Origin: Chaenocephalus aceratus
Taxonomy: Eukaryota > Chordata > Actinopteri > Perciformes > Channichthyidae
NCBI GenBank assembly: GCA_023974075.1
Contig: CM043792.1
Location: 14,427,456 to 14,491,455 of the forward strand
Direction: 5' to 3'
Length of the DNA stretch: 64,000 nucleotides
The translations under genes were made by a program, and so were the position numbers. Each line of letters opens with the position of its first letter. The first letter of the stretch is position 1. This document shows, one piece after another, positions 1 to 11,521 of the stretch. The notes beneath the pieces were generated by a model. That model was not told the origin of the DNA. It did no database searches and saw only the letters and a list, made by a program, of their open reading frames with translations.

Positions 1-345
1 GAGGTCGGTTATAATACTAACTGGTGTGTTAGCATTAACAGTCTTCTTGCGAAGCAGAAGAGTAAGCCGGCGAGCGCCCATCGACCGAAGTTAGCTTTGG
101 GTTCAGTCTGTGGACTGTTAAGCTAGCCCGGCTACCATCGAGATGTGCTCTGAAGCGAGAAGAGGTGTTTTGAATGACGCATGCGACGTAGCGCAAGCTA
201 CTTATAGGGGGTGGATTCCTTGACGCTGACGTCAAGATCACCAGCCCAATCAGGATTGGCGTAATGAGATTGATGCTTCTGTTTGCTCCACGATGAGGCG
301 CATCCCATAGTGAGACATCGAACGGAGTGTTATGAATGAGAACAC
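1..345. other. Unassigned sequence, possibly a retroelement end
   Basis: No convincing coding frame is present. The run containing CCCATAGTGAGACATCGAAC (about 304-323) looks like terminal sequence of fish retroelements as I remember them, possibly DIRS or Gypsy type. No second copy lies in the window to confirm this. Confidence 0.2.
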
Positions 346-448
346 TCGACAGCTGTTGCAGCTGTTTGCCACGTAATAATGAACGGACGTCGCTTTAATA
401 TGACTGCTCAGAGGAGAGGAGTTCTCATTTCTTTAAACGTCTGCTGCT

Positions 449-576
449 TCCCTCCTCTCTCCTCGGTTCCCCTCCTCGGTCCTCCGCTTGCATCTCCTGT
501 GGGCGGGACTAAGTCTCGAGGAGGGGAGTCGAGGAGGGGAGCGAGAGGAGTCGAGGAGGGGAGTTGAGGAGGGGAA
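449..576. repeat. Pyrimidine block followed by purine minisatellite (GTCGAGGAGGGGA)n
   Basis: Positions 449-487 are almost pure pyrimidine (CCTCCTCTCTCCTCGG type). Positions 511-576 are an irregular array of about four GTCGAGGAGGGGA-like units. The two blocks are roughly complementary and could pair as a hairpin or form a triplex. Overlapping open frames here are by-products of the composition. Confidence 0.7.
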
Positions 577-831
577 ATTTAAGAATTGAGAAGCCTCTCT
601 TGCGTCTCTCCATGCTTCCCTGGTGGGAGGGACTAGTCACAGGGAAACAACGCAAGTGAGGGACGCAAGGAATCCATTTAACCGAAGTGAGAAGGGCCCA
701 GGGCCCCCGATCTGCAGCTCTGCCCGATCTGCAGTGCGCATGTGCGAGATGGTCCGCCATATTGGACAACTCCGTACGCAACCCAAGAAGGACACTTGAC
801 ACAGTGGCTTTTCATGGGAGCCTGCCTGCAG

Positions 832-891
832 ACCTCCACTCTCAGGACAGTTTCCGGTGCAGACCTCCACTCTCAGGACACCTCCACTGTC
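832..891. repeat. Short direct repeat, two and a half copies
   Basis: The block GCAGACCTCCACTCTCAGGA occurs twice, about 31 bp apart, followed by a shortened third version (ACCTCCACTGTCAG). It looks like a local duplication in non-coding sequence. Confidence 0.6.
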
Positions 892-1226
892 AGTACAGGA
901 AGTGACGATTCTGACGCGTTTTTTTTCCCCGCCCACCGAAGGACTCGTTTGATGGAAGTTTTCAAATCACAATGGAGACTCATCACGGACGTGCCACTTT
1001 GGGTCGGCCTTGGTCAAGCCCTTTGACCCCCCCAGCCTGGTTCTCGTAAAAGTTTTTTGCTCAAATGACACCATGGAGGAATGTAACGGGAGTTGACAGG
1101 GGACTCTGCCCGCCTCACGAGTGCCTATTTTCGGACACTTTTTTTCACTTTTCCCCGGTTTTTTATTATTTTTTATTTTTTTTGGCTATTTCACCCGGGG
1201 ACATTGCCCGGTCTCGGCCTGTGTCT

Positions 1227-1245
1227 CCCCCCCCCCCCCCCCCCC
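1227..1245. repeat. Poly-C homopolymer run
   Basis: An almost uninterrupted run of C lies in a GC-rich stretch (about 1190-1560). Minus-strand frames rich in glycine here come from this run. Confidence 0.8.
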
Positions 1246-1753
1246 ATCCATATATTAACGAATGCGACCCACTGTCGGAGGGCCTCCACGCCGGCCGGCC
1301 TAGTGCCGGTGCTCTGGCGGTCGGTTCCTCCGAACTGCGGGTTCGACTCTGATGGCCGGGAGGGTGTGCTGCGTTAGGGTGGGGGACTTCCCCCACTCTG
1401 CGTGTCTCTTCCTTCCCGGGCCGGCCGATATGAAGCGTGACCAAGACGCACCGTCCAGGGGTCCCACGGGGTCCCGCAGCGGGGTGAAGGTTCCCAGCTG
1501 GAACCTCCCCACCTCCGCCGCGGTGCACCCAGCAAACACGGTAGTTTCTCGAACCTTCCACTGTTGTCTAGTGGTGTAACTTAAAATACAAGATGTCGTA
1601 TTTATGTATATAAATAAATATATATCTATATAGATAATAAGTGTCAGTACGAATTTTTATTTTGTATTTGCTTGCATTTCCTGTTTGGAAAGTGGCACTG
1701 TACTGATAGTGACTTCACTAACTCTTTTTGTTGGGTGCTTTATTTGGGGTTAA

Positions 1754-3290
1754 AGGTGGGGTAGGTAAGTTTCATAAACCGGCTCCAGTGCACCAACATT
1801 TGAAAGTAAACAGCCGAAAATAATCTGCCCCTTCCTTCAGACTTCCTTACAGAGCACCTCCTCCAACACACATGAACGCGCACATGACGTCAGCAGACTG
1901 GTGAAAGTGGCCGGCCTGTTGCTGGCGAGTCATTGGCTGCAGTCGGATAGTTTAAAAATCAGCTCCTAAATTCTAACCCTATCGTCTATTCCTTGACCTC
2001 TGAGTGAAACGTCACGGGGTTAAGGGATAGTGGATAGGAGAATTCAAAAGGATTTAGGAGAAGAGACTGCGGTACTTTAGAGAATCCGAATGCACTTTCA
2101 CTATCCGACGTGTTTCTCATGCGCCAGCGGACGTCCTGAATGTGCGTCTGCTGCTGTGGGGGGAACTATGGAAACTACAGTTTTCTATACAGCGGACTAC
2201 AACATGGATGTTTAATAAGAACGAGGGACTACTGTAAAACTCATCTGGAGACTCTGCACGGTGCTCTGATGCTGCTGCTTAGGCTTTATGAACGGGGACA
2301 ACAGAGAAAACATATTCTTCATGACCAAAGTTGGAATTGAAATAAAAAAGGAAAGTGAAACTTCTGCTCGTCACCCTCTCCCTCCGGTCCACATTAATAC
2401 TAATGATCCCAAAGATTGTATGAACTATGAAAAGATCTTAAAATCAATACAAATGTATTTATTATGAACGTTAGTCCTTAACATCTATCACTGTGTATAT
2501 CACCATTCAAACATCTTTTAAAAGTCGAACAAACCCCACACAGCTCAGTACAGACTGTGAAATGTTGACTTTATTTGATCATTTCAGTAAAACTAACGTT
2601 CATATTTCTCTTTTTGATTATAATACTGATGAACGTTCAAAACAAAGCACTTTGGCAACTTACCACCTACGTTTTAAAATGCTTAATAAGCACCGTAACT
2701 TTCATGATATCATTTCTCGGTCATAATCGGTTGTTTCCGTGAACGGCCGACTGTTGAGTGACAGCAAATGCTGCGGCTGCAAGGCATTGTGGGGCAGCAT
2801 TTTCGCTTCTCCTGTTGGTTAGGGAGGTCAGTGGTTCCTAAGCTAAAGGAGGTTATAAGGAAGTTTGAAACCGTCCTTTCCTATCATTCTCATCATTCTA
2901 GAGAATTCGAACGGCACTTATCATGGCTGCCACTGAGGGACTTCCGGGTCATTTCACTCCTTTAGAAGTTCCTAAGCTAAATGGACTATTCGACTTCAGC
3001 CATTGAAGTACTGCTGCAATGCACGCCCAATGACGGCACGCCTAATGAGGGCAACGAGATACATTTGTGCGTGCACGAGATGGAAGGCTGACAGACAGGT
3101 CGGCAATCCCGGCCCGGCTAAACGGATTGGTTGTACTTTTTACAGTACTACGGCTTCACAGATGACATTTTTTATGGATTTTTTGTCAAAGCACTTAAGA
3201 TATTCATTGCTATCGGGATGTTAAGAGCATTCCATGGAATATAACAAAAAGTGTATCTCGAGCCGGTTTCTCAAACTTACCTACCCACCT
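1754..3290. mobile_element. Kolobok-like DNA transposon (TTAA target, non-autonomous)
   Basis: The ends are inverted repeats of about 30-40 bp: AGGTGGGGTAGGTAAGTTT on the left and its near-complement on the right, followed inward on both sides by AAACCGGCTC. Each end is flanked by TTAA (1750-1753 and 3291-3294). A TTAA duplication with termini beginning AGG fits the Kolobok superfamily better than piggyBac, whose ends begin CCC. No transposase frame is present. Near 1940-2060 and 2870-3000 are looser inverted stretches that may be a second nested element. Confidence 0.7.
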
Positions 3291-3864
3291 TTAAGTACAT
3301 TGTCAGAATAAGTGAGAAATGAATTTAACAGCTATCATACTGAATAAATATTTACTGTGAATGTATGCAAAAATGTATCGCATATAGCTGTCTAACAGAA
3401 TGTTTAATAAAAATTGACGAATTCAGGTTCATGAGATAAAGAAATAGACTACCTCAGTCCTTTTATCCACTTTGAACAGCTTCTGCGGCTTTGTCCTAAA
3501 GCAAAGTATGAATAGCAATTATTTTTCTGAGGGGATTATAGAAAACAGGATTACAATGGAACCAACTTCATACCATTGTTATCTTCTAATCTTGTAATGT
3601 CTTCACATTCCAAGCAATCCTAGTACTCAAGATGACCATACTGTAATTAGGCAAACAAAGCTTGTTGCTTAAAGTAAACTTGAACAATGCTAATTATAGA
3701 CTATATTTAATTTCCTGTTTAAATGTTTTGCCTGCAACTGTAAATACATTAAGGTTATATAAGTATACCTACTTATCTGTTGAATTTTTATTTGCAACTA
3801 AAAATTTGAATAACTTTTGAGAAGTAAAGACTTTATTCTTCCTTAATTAGCTGTCCATACTTAC

Positions 3865-4274
3865 CCGGACCATAACAATGTGGCCAACACGGGAGTAGCC
3901 CCAAGTTTTCTTTGGATGGTCGTCTCTTTGATGACGGTAATCTCCTCTTACAGGCTTTTCATTTTCTTCAAGGCCATCATAGAAATGCCAGCTTCTATCT
4001 AAACCCAATTTGTGGAATGCCACAAAGTGATTTGCAGGCCCCAGGTGATATGTCACAGCAGCTGGCTCATACCTTTGTGACAAGAGTATTGTACAAAGAC
4101 TCTGTGAAATAACAACATAAACAAATGGAAACAAGTTAAAACAGACAGCAACATTTAGCACAGCCAAAGACGTGATATGTACTGTATGTAAGTCTTACAT
4201 TCCACCAAGAATTGTAACCAGATGTGGCAAGGCTGTAGGATGATGCTTGTTGGTTAGCTTCCCCTAGTTTATTA
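3865..4274 (-). CDS. Two exons of a ubiquitin-protease-like protein (C-terminal part)
   Basis: Exon one (4274-4199, 76 bp) lies between a TTACTTTCAG acceptor and a GTAAGA donor and encodes a segment ending SGYNSWWN. Exon two (4101-3865, 79 codons, phase 0 at both ends) lies between TTATTTCACAG and a perfect GTAAGT donor. It reads RYEPAAVTYHLG, then NHFVAF, then WHFYDGL. The H-F-x-A-F…W-x-F-Y-D-G-L arrangement resembles the histidine box and following strand of C19 ubiquitin-specific proteases, but I cannot name the protein. Upstream sequence (4300-4370) also reads as protein but in a shifted frame, so the locus could be a decayed copy. No other exons were found with confidence. The splice signals and clean phases are seen directly; the family is inference. 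Confidence 0.45.
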
Positions 4275-4569
4275 CTGAAAGTAATAAAATACAGGGCTCT
4301 CCATGCACGAAGACACGCTGCACTGTTGTCTCCTTAAAAGTGCATTGTTTCAAACCTCTGTTGAGATAAAAGGAAAAATAAAGAATAATTGGCTTAATAC
4401 AATGAAATTATAGACCCAAATACCATAAGACCTCTATAGCATTGAAACTTTAACAAATACATCCTGATCACCCTTGATGGCAAGGCTTGAAATTGGTTCA
4501 GTGAAGTTGTAAACATATGGGTGATATTGTCCTGTTGCTTTCAATTGTGTTAACTTCCTAACCTTACTA

Positions 4570-5002
4570 ACCCATGGTGGTGGTGGGGTTATGGTATGGG
4601 CAGGCGTATGTTATGGACGACGAACACAGGCCACTCGATTCACAACATTACCCTAACCCTACCCCTCACACCAGATACTGACTGATTTTCGGACCCCCCA
4701 GACCCCCCCAATAAAGCAAAATGCACATTTCAGAATAGCCTTTTATTGTGGCCAGCCTAAGGCACACCTGTGCAATAATCATGCTGTCTAATCAGCATCT
4801 TGATATGCCACACCTGTGAGGTGGGATGGATTATCTCGGCAAAGGAGAAGTGCTCACTATCACAGATTTTTTCAGATTTGTGAACAATATTTGAGAGAAA
4901 TGGTTATTTTGTGTTTATAGAAAATGTTTTAGATCTTTGAGTTCATCTCATGAAAAATGGGAGCAAAAACAAAAGTGTTACATTTATATTTTTGTTCAGT
5001 GT
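4570..5002 (+). mobile_element. Tc1/mariner transposon remnant
   Basis: The fragment holds a few codons of the transposase interior (GQAYVMDDEHR region near 4600-4628), a deletion joint, the end of the transposase frame (ACCAGATACTGACTG), and the characteristic 3' region from CTTTTATTGTGGCCAGCC to the terminal TTTTTGTTCAGTGT, followed by TA. The 3' region matches a Tc1 family widespread in fishes and lampreys that I recognise. The 5' half and most of the transposase are missing. Confidence 0.85.
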
Positions 5003-5165
5003 ATATCTAACTAGTAACTAAAAGCTGTCAAATAAATGTAATTGAGTAAAAAGTACAATACTGGTTTCTAAAATGTAGTGCAGTAGAAGTATAAAGAAGC
5101 ATAAACTGAGACGTATTGGCATCAAAAAATTGTTAAAATACCAAAAGTCAAAGTACTTACTGTTC
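5003..5165. repeat. Dispersed fish repeat fragment
   Basis: The sequence AGTAACTAAAAGCTGTCAAA and following text (GAGTAAAAAGTACAATA, GTAGTGCAGTAGAAGTATAAA) matches a common interspersed repeat of fish genomes. Its class is uncertain. It abuts the Tc1 terminus directly. Confidence 0.4.
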
Positions 5166-5169
5166 GTAA

Positions 5170-8028
5170 TGTCCCAATTTAGAATCATATATATTGAATT
5201 ACTGGATTATTTCTTTATTCTTTTCTCCTCCTCACTGGACATTTTGGCCACTGCTCCCCTACGTTGGTGTAATGTAGGGTTATTTTTTTTAGAGGGGTGT
5301 TTGTGAAGGTGAGTAAGGAGTTACCTCATCCTCCTTTCCTTCTTCGGTGTCCACACATCCAACAGCACACTGAATCTCAAATAATTACACAGTGTTGATC
5401 CTGTTTAGTCAGTTTAATCTTTCAGAATTATTGTTTGAATCCTAAATCTGTGTGCTGCTCATAATGTATTTAGAGTATTTTCCTAAAGAGAGATTTTTGG
5501 TGATGTGATGAAAAGTGTGAGAATAATCTGGCAGAATCGATACCTTTTAAAAAAAAATCATTGTTTACCTCATCTCAGTATTCATTTAATTGTGTCATAA
5601 GCAATTAGCAGGAGAAATATACATATTTTGTAAATGGACAAGTAATAAAGGTACAGTTGCATTTCCTGAATGTAACCACTGGATGGCAGTACATACTAAT
5701 TAAAGAGAGGAGAAGAATAGCTCACTGACATTTCATTTCTGGCAAATACTTTCAAAATAAAGCAACCAGAAGAGGAACACATATTCAACCCAAAGATATA
5801 CCATCTTGCCTTGACACTGGTTTGAACATCTTGTCGACCAATCTCCAAACCAAACCACTCTTTCATAGATACAATTAAAAACAAACGGTTGACTCATTTG
5901 TAATATTTTCACTAATGACACATTGAACATTCATTTGCTAATAAGTAAGTGGCTTCACAAGAGAGATCTTGAATGCAGAAACTTGTTGGAGAAATATTTA
6001 AAATGATCCATTCAGCAATAAATGTATATTCTTTTATGGGAAATGTATGGAAAAATAAATGGAATTATTTATATTGAGAATGTATTTTGTTCTGTTCAAC
6101 ATTACAATTGGCTTGGAGGATGAGATATTTATTAATAAAACACATTAGTTCCAGGATCCAGACTTCAGGGTACAGCTGGACAGATGGTGGCAAAGTGAAA
6201 CAAGGGTCTTTTCCCGACCATCAGAGAGCCTACAGATCACAATTAACCCTCCTCTTCTGCTCCATCTAGATTTCAGGTGGCCAATTCTCCATAGAGTTGT
6301 TACCTTGGAAACAGCACCTTATGTATTTATAGAGAGAGAATGAGTAGACATGGAAAAGGGAGAGCAGGAGACAACACCCTGATTCATCTAGCTTGGATTG
6401 CAGACAGATATAGGGACTGGGTTCTAAGGTTTTTATTTAGTTCATTCTCTCTAATTGACTACAGGGTATAGTTTATGATTACATCCTTGTGCCTCACCTC
6501 ACAACAGCTGTCCTTTTATTGGAATTAGAAGATGCTCTATGACCTGATCCTATCATATTTCTATATGAAAGAACTTTGTAATTAGGTTGAGTAGATGTGA
6601 ATATCACCTTCTCTCTCTGTTCTCTGTGGATCTGAATGTCTTTCACTGGTTCAACACATTTGCAATCAAAATCACCACATCTACCGTGCCATCATCTATT
6701 TCCATCTCACCCACACTCATAAAACATAAAAAAGTGACATGAATAATTCTAAAAGGATATGTAGACTCACACACACTGCTCTACACTTAACCTTTGGCAG
6801 GCGCCCTCTGCAAATCCACTACGTCATTCATTGATGTATGACTTTACAGCATATTAACCCTTTGTTAACCACACTATGACTTTTCATTCTCATTTAATCG
6901 TTTATTTGGCAGGGACAATGCACAATAATGAACACTTTTCATACTTGCTTCTTTGTGCTTCCGTACAGTTATGGTAAGCTTGCTAATTCCAACTACTTTA
7001 GTGCAGTGCCCATTTAATTTGTACTATTGCTTACTACTTTGACTATCTTTTGGAGACTCTTGAAAAATAAACAATGTCAAAGTCTGCCATTACATTTCGA
7101 AAAAACGTGAGTTAAATTATGAAATTCCTCCATAATCCACTGAAAGGTTTTCTTCAATTAACACTTCAATTTCTGTTTCCACATACTTACTCGAACAAAA
7201 AGTAGAGTAGTTTAATGCTGCCTGTTTCCAGATATTACACTGCAAGCATGAGTCGTGTCAAACATCATGCCCCAAGCAAACACTTGTTTGTGGCGTTTAC
7301 CCCACCTGGTGCTCGGATATAAAAGTGCTTTACAGAGGAAAATGCTGCTACAGAAAGCATGTTTCCTGTACCTGTAGCTTGGATGGTTTCCACTAGGCCA
7401 CATGTTTTTTTCTCCTTCCTGTTATCATGTATTTCCTTGTTATCTTTTAATATAAACCTTTCCTCTTCATCTTTGACTTGTAAAATATTTGTATTTTATA
7501 AATGATGGCCTGTGTCCACATAGCCTTTTCTGAGGGCCAGCATCTTTTTGCAATTGTTACCAATAAGGATCGAGTACATGCTATCCCATGCGGCCACCTC
7601 GAGAAGAAAATATTTCTGCGCTTCAAGTTAAAAAATATTTCAACTTTTCAGAGAAACACTGGTGAGGTCACTGTAAAAATTAGAAGAGATAGAAGCTTAT
7701 TTTTTGGCAATATCTTTCGAGGGAAACTATAAAAACAAATCAATTTGAGAGCCAGAATCGTCCGGTTGGTCTTCATGGTGAAAAAACATTAAAAAAATAT
7801 ATGTACTAAGTAGTTGATTTGACGCTGAGAATATATACAGTAGATGCTATGTGGACACAGGGCCTTGGATTGCTAGGCAACCGTTTGGGTCCATAGCTAC
7901 TTCCTGTGAGCTGATGTAACTCACAACTATAATAGGAAATAAATTGGGACACATTTAGAAGGTTCATGTATATAACTGAAAGGGTATATTACTGTACTCT
8001 GCTTATATTATTACACACAGTATTTTTA
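5170..8028. other. No gene recognised; AT-rich non-coding stretch
   Basis: Only short open frames occur and none has convincing protein character or splice context. No terminal inverted repeats, RNA genes or long tandem repeats were seen. It probably includes intron of the plus-strand gene whose exons appear from 8.03 kb. Confidence 0.5.
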
Positions 8029-8029
8029 T

Positions 8030-10341
8030 ATGTGCACTCCAGCCAGGTATCATAGAGAGCCTCCTATTGGCCACCCACCAGCGTCCCTGGCTCTGGGGGT
8101 GTATGTCTTCACTGTTGGACTTCCAGCCGTTCTCTTCGTCAGATTCATGTGGCCTGACAAGGTAAAATACACTTTTTTATTCACATGTGTGTGTAGATTT
8201 GTGTGCCTAATTGTCCAATACTGAATGTGTCAGATTATGACGCTTCAAGTACCCCTTTAGCATCTATTTTGGACATGTAAGGGCAACCTCGAGGGGTGTT
8301 ACAGAAATGTAATTATGACGGTGTGACGAGTCCGACTCTTTTTAAAGTAATGGTTCCTTTGAGTTGATACTTGTCAAATTTTCATTTCATTTCAAACCTT
8401 TATTTATACAGATAAAATCCCATTGAGATCATTGATCTCTTTTCCAAGGGAGACCGGCTCAAGTAGTTCCACATGAAACATAAAAACATAAACAGAACAA
8501 CAAAAGGACATCATACAGCATCATTTACATAATTATCCACATAAACAGGTACCAATAGCTTCCGATTGAGTAGCATCCAACCGAGCTTTAAAAACATTTA
8601 GTGGCACCAGATTGTTCAGTTTCCATTTAATTTGCAGACTATTCCAAGACAGAGGAGCTGCGCATCTAAAAGCTGTCTTCCCTAAGACAGTCCTAGCAGT
8701 TGGCACATTTAATAAAACCACAGCATTCGATCTCAGGCAGTAGCCACTTACAATTCTCCGTGAGATCAGGGAGCAGATATAAGATGGACGTTTCCCTAGC
8801 ATGGCTTTGTATATAAAAATGTACCAGTGACTGAGCCTCCGTACAGTTACTGAAAGCAAACCAGCCCTTGCATACAGGGTACAGTGATGGGTTAATGCTT
8901 TACAGTTTGTCACAAATCTCAGAGCACTGTGATACGCAGCAAATAATGGAACCTTTTGAGTTTTGCTGCTTCTTGCATAATATGACGTTAGTTTCTCTGT
9001 GACTCCGTTATGGTACATGCCAATTGAAATGCTAGGGCTGACAATCTCATAAAACTTCCCTTCGAGGCATACCAGCCATCATTTATACTTAACATAAATA
9101 AAGATAGAAGGTACATACCGGACAGTAAAAAGTGTTATCCGAAAAATGTGTTTGGTCATTTTTGTACATCAGGTCCTAGTGATTGAAGGGTCAAACAAAC
9201 CACAGGACAGTTCATTTTGACTAATCATCAGGATCTTAGTTTTGGATTCCTATTTTATTTTTAAATGTATTTTGTCCTTTTGAATTGTGTCTTGTTTTAC
9301 TTCCTGTCTGTGTTTTCCCTCCTGTTTGATTGTCCAATTATTTTTCACCTGCTTCCGCTTGTGTTTTCGATGTCTTGTCTTGGTGATTAGTCTTGGGTGT
9401 ATTTATCTTCCCAAGTGTTCTCTGTCAGTTCGTCTTCATTGTGTCCTCCGTTTGGTCCTTTGTTTCTTGTCTGTTTTATTCAGAATGTCCCTCGTCTTCA
9501 CTCCTGGGTCCTCCAAGTCTTCCCTGTTTGTTCCTCTTTTTGGTTGCCACTTTTCCTTTTGTTTGAGTCTGCCTACTCCTCCAGTTTTTTAATAAAGCTG
9601 TCTTTTCGTTTATTCTTTGATAACCGCCTTTCTTTACTCTGCATTTGGGTCCTTGTTCCCTTCCCCTGTGACCCTCATTTTAAGAAAGACACGTAAGTGA
9701 ACTAATGCTACGTATGTAACCTAAATATTTGTAATTGAATGTAGGTAGCTGTATTGCTTAAAATGTGTGTTTGCTACCTTTTGTGAACCTAACCTAAGTT
9801 TGACTAACAAATCATCAACCACATATTGAAAAATAACGTTGAAATACGGCACTAAAGAGGTACCCAGTGCTTTAAGAATTAACAACAAAGGGTTGTGATC
9901 AAGCGTACGTATGTGAAGATTTTGGAGTGACAACATGATGAACGTCCTGCAAAATAACTTTATAATGTGTTTGAGTGTGATTTGGTCCTCCAGAGAAAAA
10001 GTGCAGCTACTTTATAAGAAGCTACATCATGTTTTTGTTTGCATGTAGAGATTTGGACCACCAGATCAAGAGTACTACTATAAGAAGTCTGATGACACTC
10101 AACCAGATGATCCTGAGTTCTCAAAGCAGACAGACGCAGTGGATATCAAAGGTAATGTCTTATTATTGGATTATTTCAAGTACCACAGGTATTTTTACTC
10201 CAGGAGGGGGAAGTTTTAGTAGTAATGTCTTCTGCTTTCTGTGTAGGAACGGCTGACAGAGCTAGAGGAAGAAGTAGAGATACTCATGGTAACACGACGA
10301 AGGGTGACCTAGACCTAAAGGTGAGATTCAACAGACAATAA
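8030..10341 (+). CDS. Three exons of an unidentified single-pass membrane protein
   Basis: Exon a ends at 8161 (PDK, donor GTAAAA) and encodes a hydrophobic segment, SLALGVYVFTVGLPAVLFV, followed by RFMWPDK. Exon b is 10,049-10,151 (acceptor TTTGCATGTAG, donor GTAATG), acidic and tyrosine-rich, with DQEYYYKKSDD. Exon c is 10,247-10,320 (acceptor TTTCTGTGTAG, donor GTGAGA), basic then DLDLK. Reading through the last donor gives a stop at 10,341. Phases agree (a/b phase 0, b/c phase 1), which strongly supports a real transcript. The start of exon a is unclear; 8030 is its first in-frame ATG, and upstream exons must exist. The protein would be a small membrane protein with an acidic cytosolic tail. 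I do not recognise it. A provirus begins 340 bp downstream. Confidence 0.55.
8386..9030 (-). mobile_element. 5'-truncated L2/CR1-group LINE (ORF2 C-terminus and 3' UTR)
   Basis: A 161-residue minus-strand frame (9018-8533) carries the thumb/C-terminal signature of this LINE group (HCTLYARAG, HWYIFIYKAMLGK, AFRCAAPLSWNSLQ). It is followed by a 3' UTR containing the complement of AAACCTTTATTTATACAGAT and CCAAGGGAGACCGG, typical of abundant fish LINE tails. Reverse transcriptase and endonuclease are absent through 5' truncation. Confidence 0.75.
9250..9690 (+). repeat. Pyrimidine-rich retroelement end-like sequence
   Basis: A long T/C-rich tract (CTTGTTTTACTTCCTGTC type) leads to AATAAAGCTGTCTTTTCG and then CTGCATTTGGGTCCTTG. 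This layout resembles LTRs of fish Ty3/Gypsy elements with their polyadenylation signal. No partner LTR was found, so it would be a solo or truncated copy. Confidence 0.35.
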
Positions 10342-10680
10342 GAAGGTGATAATGAGTGAAAAAGTAATTTTTAATGTTATTTGTAAAAGTGCAGAAGCCT
10401 ATTTCAAAGATATCTCAAATAATGTATGCACTGTAATTTCCCAACGTAAACATAACAGTCTGCAATGAAATGGTTGTCTTCCGTGTGCTCCATTTCCTCC
10501 ATGGCGCACCGGTAACTTTCTCAACCAAAAAAAGAAAAAAGTATTATCCCGTACTTTCATGATACACACACGTTTTGTTTAGCATAATCTCCACATATCA
10601 ACACCACTTAAGCTTAAATGCAATCACCAGAAGTAAAAAGCTAAGGCTATAAAGAAACTACATGACGTTTGCATGGCAAC

Positions 10681-11428
10681 TGTTATCTGTGTGTGATTAT
10701 TCTAGCGTCCAGGACAGAAGTTTAAAAAGGAGACTAAATGGAGTCTGAGAAGGTTCAAATTGGTACTTTAATTAATGAAAAGCGTGGTAATGTCACAAAC
10801 AGGATATTGTCCGAACAGAAATACAGCTGTGATCTCTGGCTCTCCTCAGGGATGAAAAAAGGCCGTCCCCTCAGGTCGTGCTGTTTATATATCCTCTGCT
10901 GGCTCACCACATTTCAATGTCCGTTGTTACGCATATCAGAGGATAAAAACATTGTACATTCAATATATATCTAAACACACCTTTTCTCTTCCTTAACTCT
11001 TTCATGACTTTTCATTTAACACATTCTAAACGCTGTAATCAATACTCCTAAAAATACAGGAAATACTTCACAGCAGTTTGGTTTCTGGTCGGTCCGAATG
11101 TTGTCACATGCTACCCACATCTGTAAACAATAACGTACTCAAATAAACTGTACCTTATCCAACAATAATAATATCTCGACGTCTATAGTTGTAGGTTTGA
11201 AATCAGTAGGTTTTGCTGTGCAACATCATATCATAACGGTGCTAAATTCACCTCTATAGTAAATGGTATATTAGCCTCATGCTAACGGAGATGAAGGATT
11301 TTCAGAATAAAAGCTTAACAACTGGTTGTGCACAAGAACTTCTGGTTTTTCAGTATAAAACAGCATTTAAACTGACTGTATGTTTATGGTGCACTATGCT
11401 CTCAAAACATTGATTTACATTTCTAACA
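10681..11428 (-). repeat. 3' LTR of the provirus
   Basis: 748 bp, beginning TGTTATCTGTGTGTGATTAT and ending TTTCTAACA on the plus strand. It lacks an 18-bp piece present in the other LTR near 20,874-20,891. A TATA motif complementary to GTTTATATA lies at 10,883-10,891. The polypurine tract abuts its right side. Confidence 0.95.
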
Positions 11429-11439
11429 GTCCCTCCTTA
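11429..11439 (-). promoter_or_regulatory. Polypurine tract of the provirus
   Basis: On the minus strand the sequence reads GTAAGGAGGGAC immediately before the LTR start TGTTAGAAATG. This is the expected site of plus-strand DNA priming in reverse transcription. Further copies of the same tract occur at six other places inside the provirus. Confidence 0.75.
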
Positions 11440-11521
11440 CACAACTAAAAGGTGTGTATAATACTGAAATCAATGAGTTCTTCATCTGAACTCTGCATAG
11501 TACATAACTCATATCAAAAAC

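Noticed and set aside
1335..1352. GCGGGTTCGACTCTGATG, similar to a tRNA B box
   Set aside because: No A box at the right distance and no cloverleaf; not a tRNA.
1166..1561. 131-codon minus-strand frame
   Set aside because: Glycine run from the poly-C tract; no protein character or splice context.
9721..9936. Minus-strand frame with QYVVDDLLV, resembling a retroviral reverse transcriptase YVDD box
   Set aside because: It lies outside the provirus, the box has an extra valine, and neither the upstream PQG motif nor other RT motifs are present. Probably chance.
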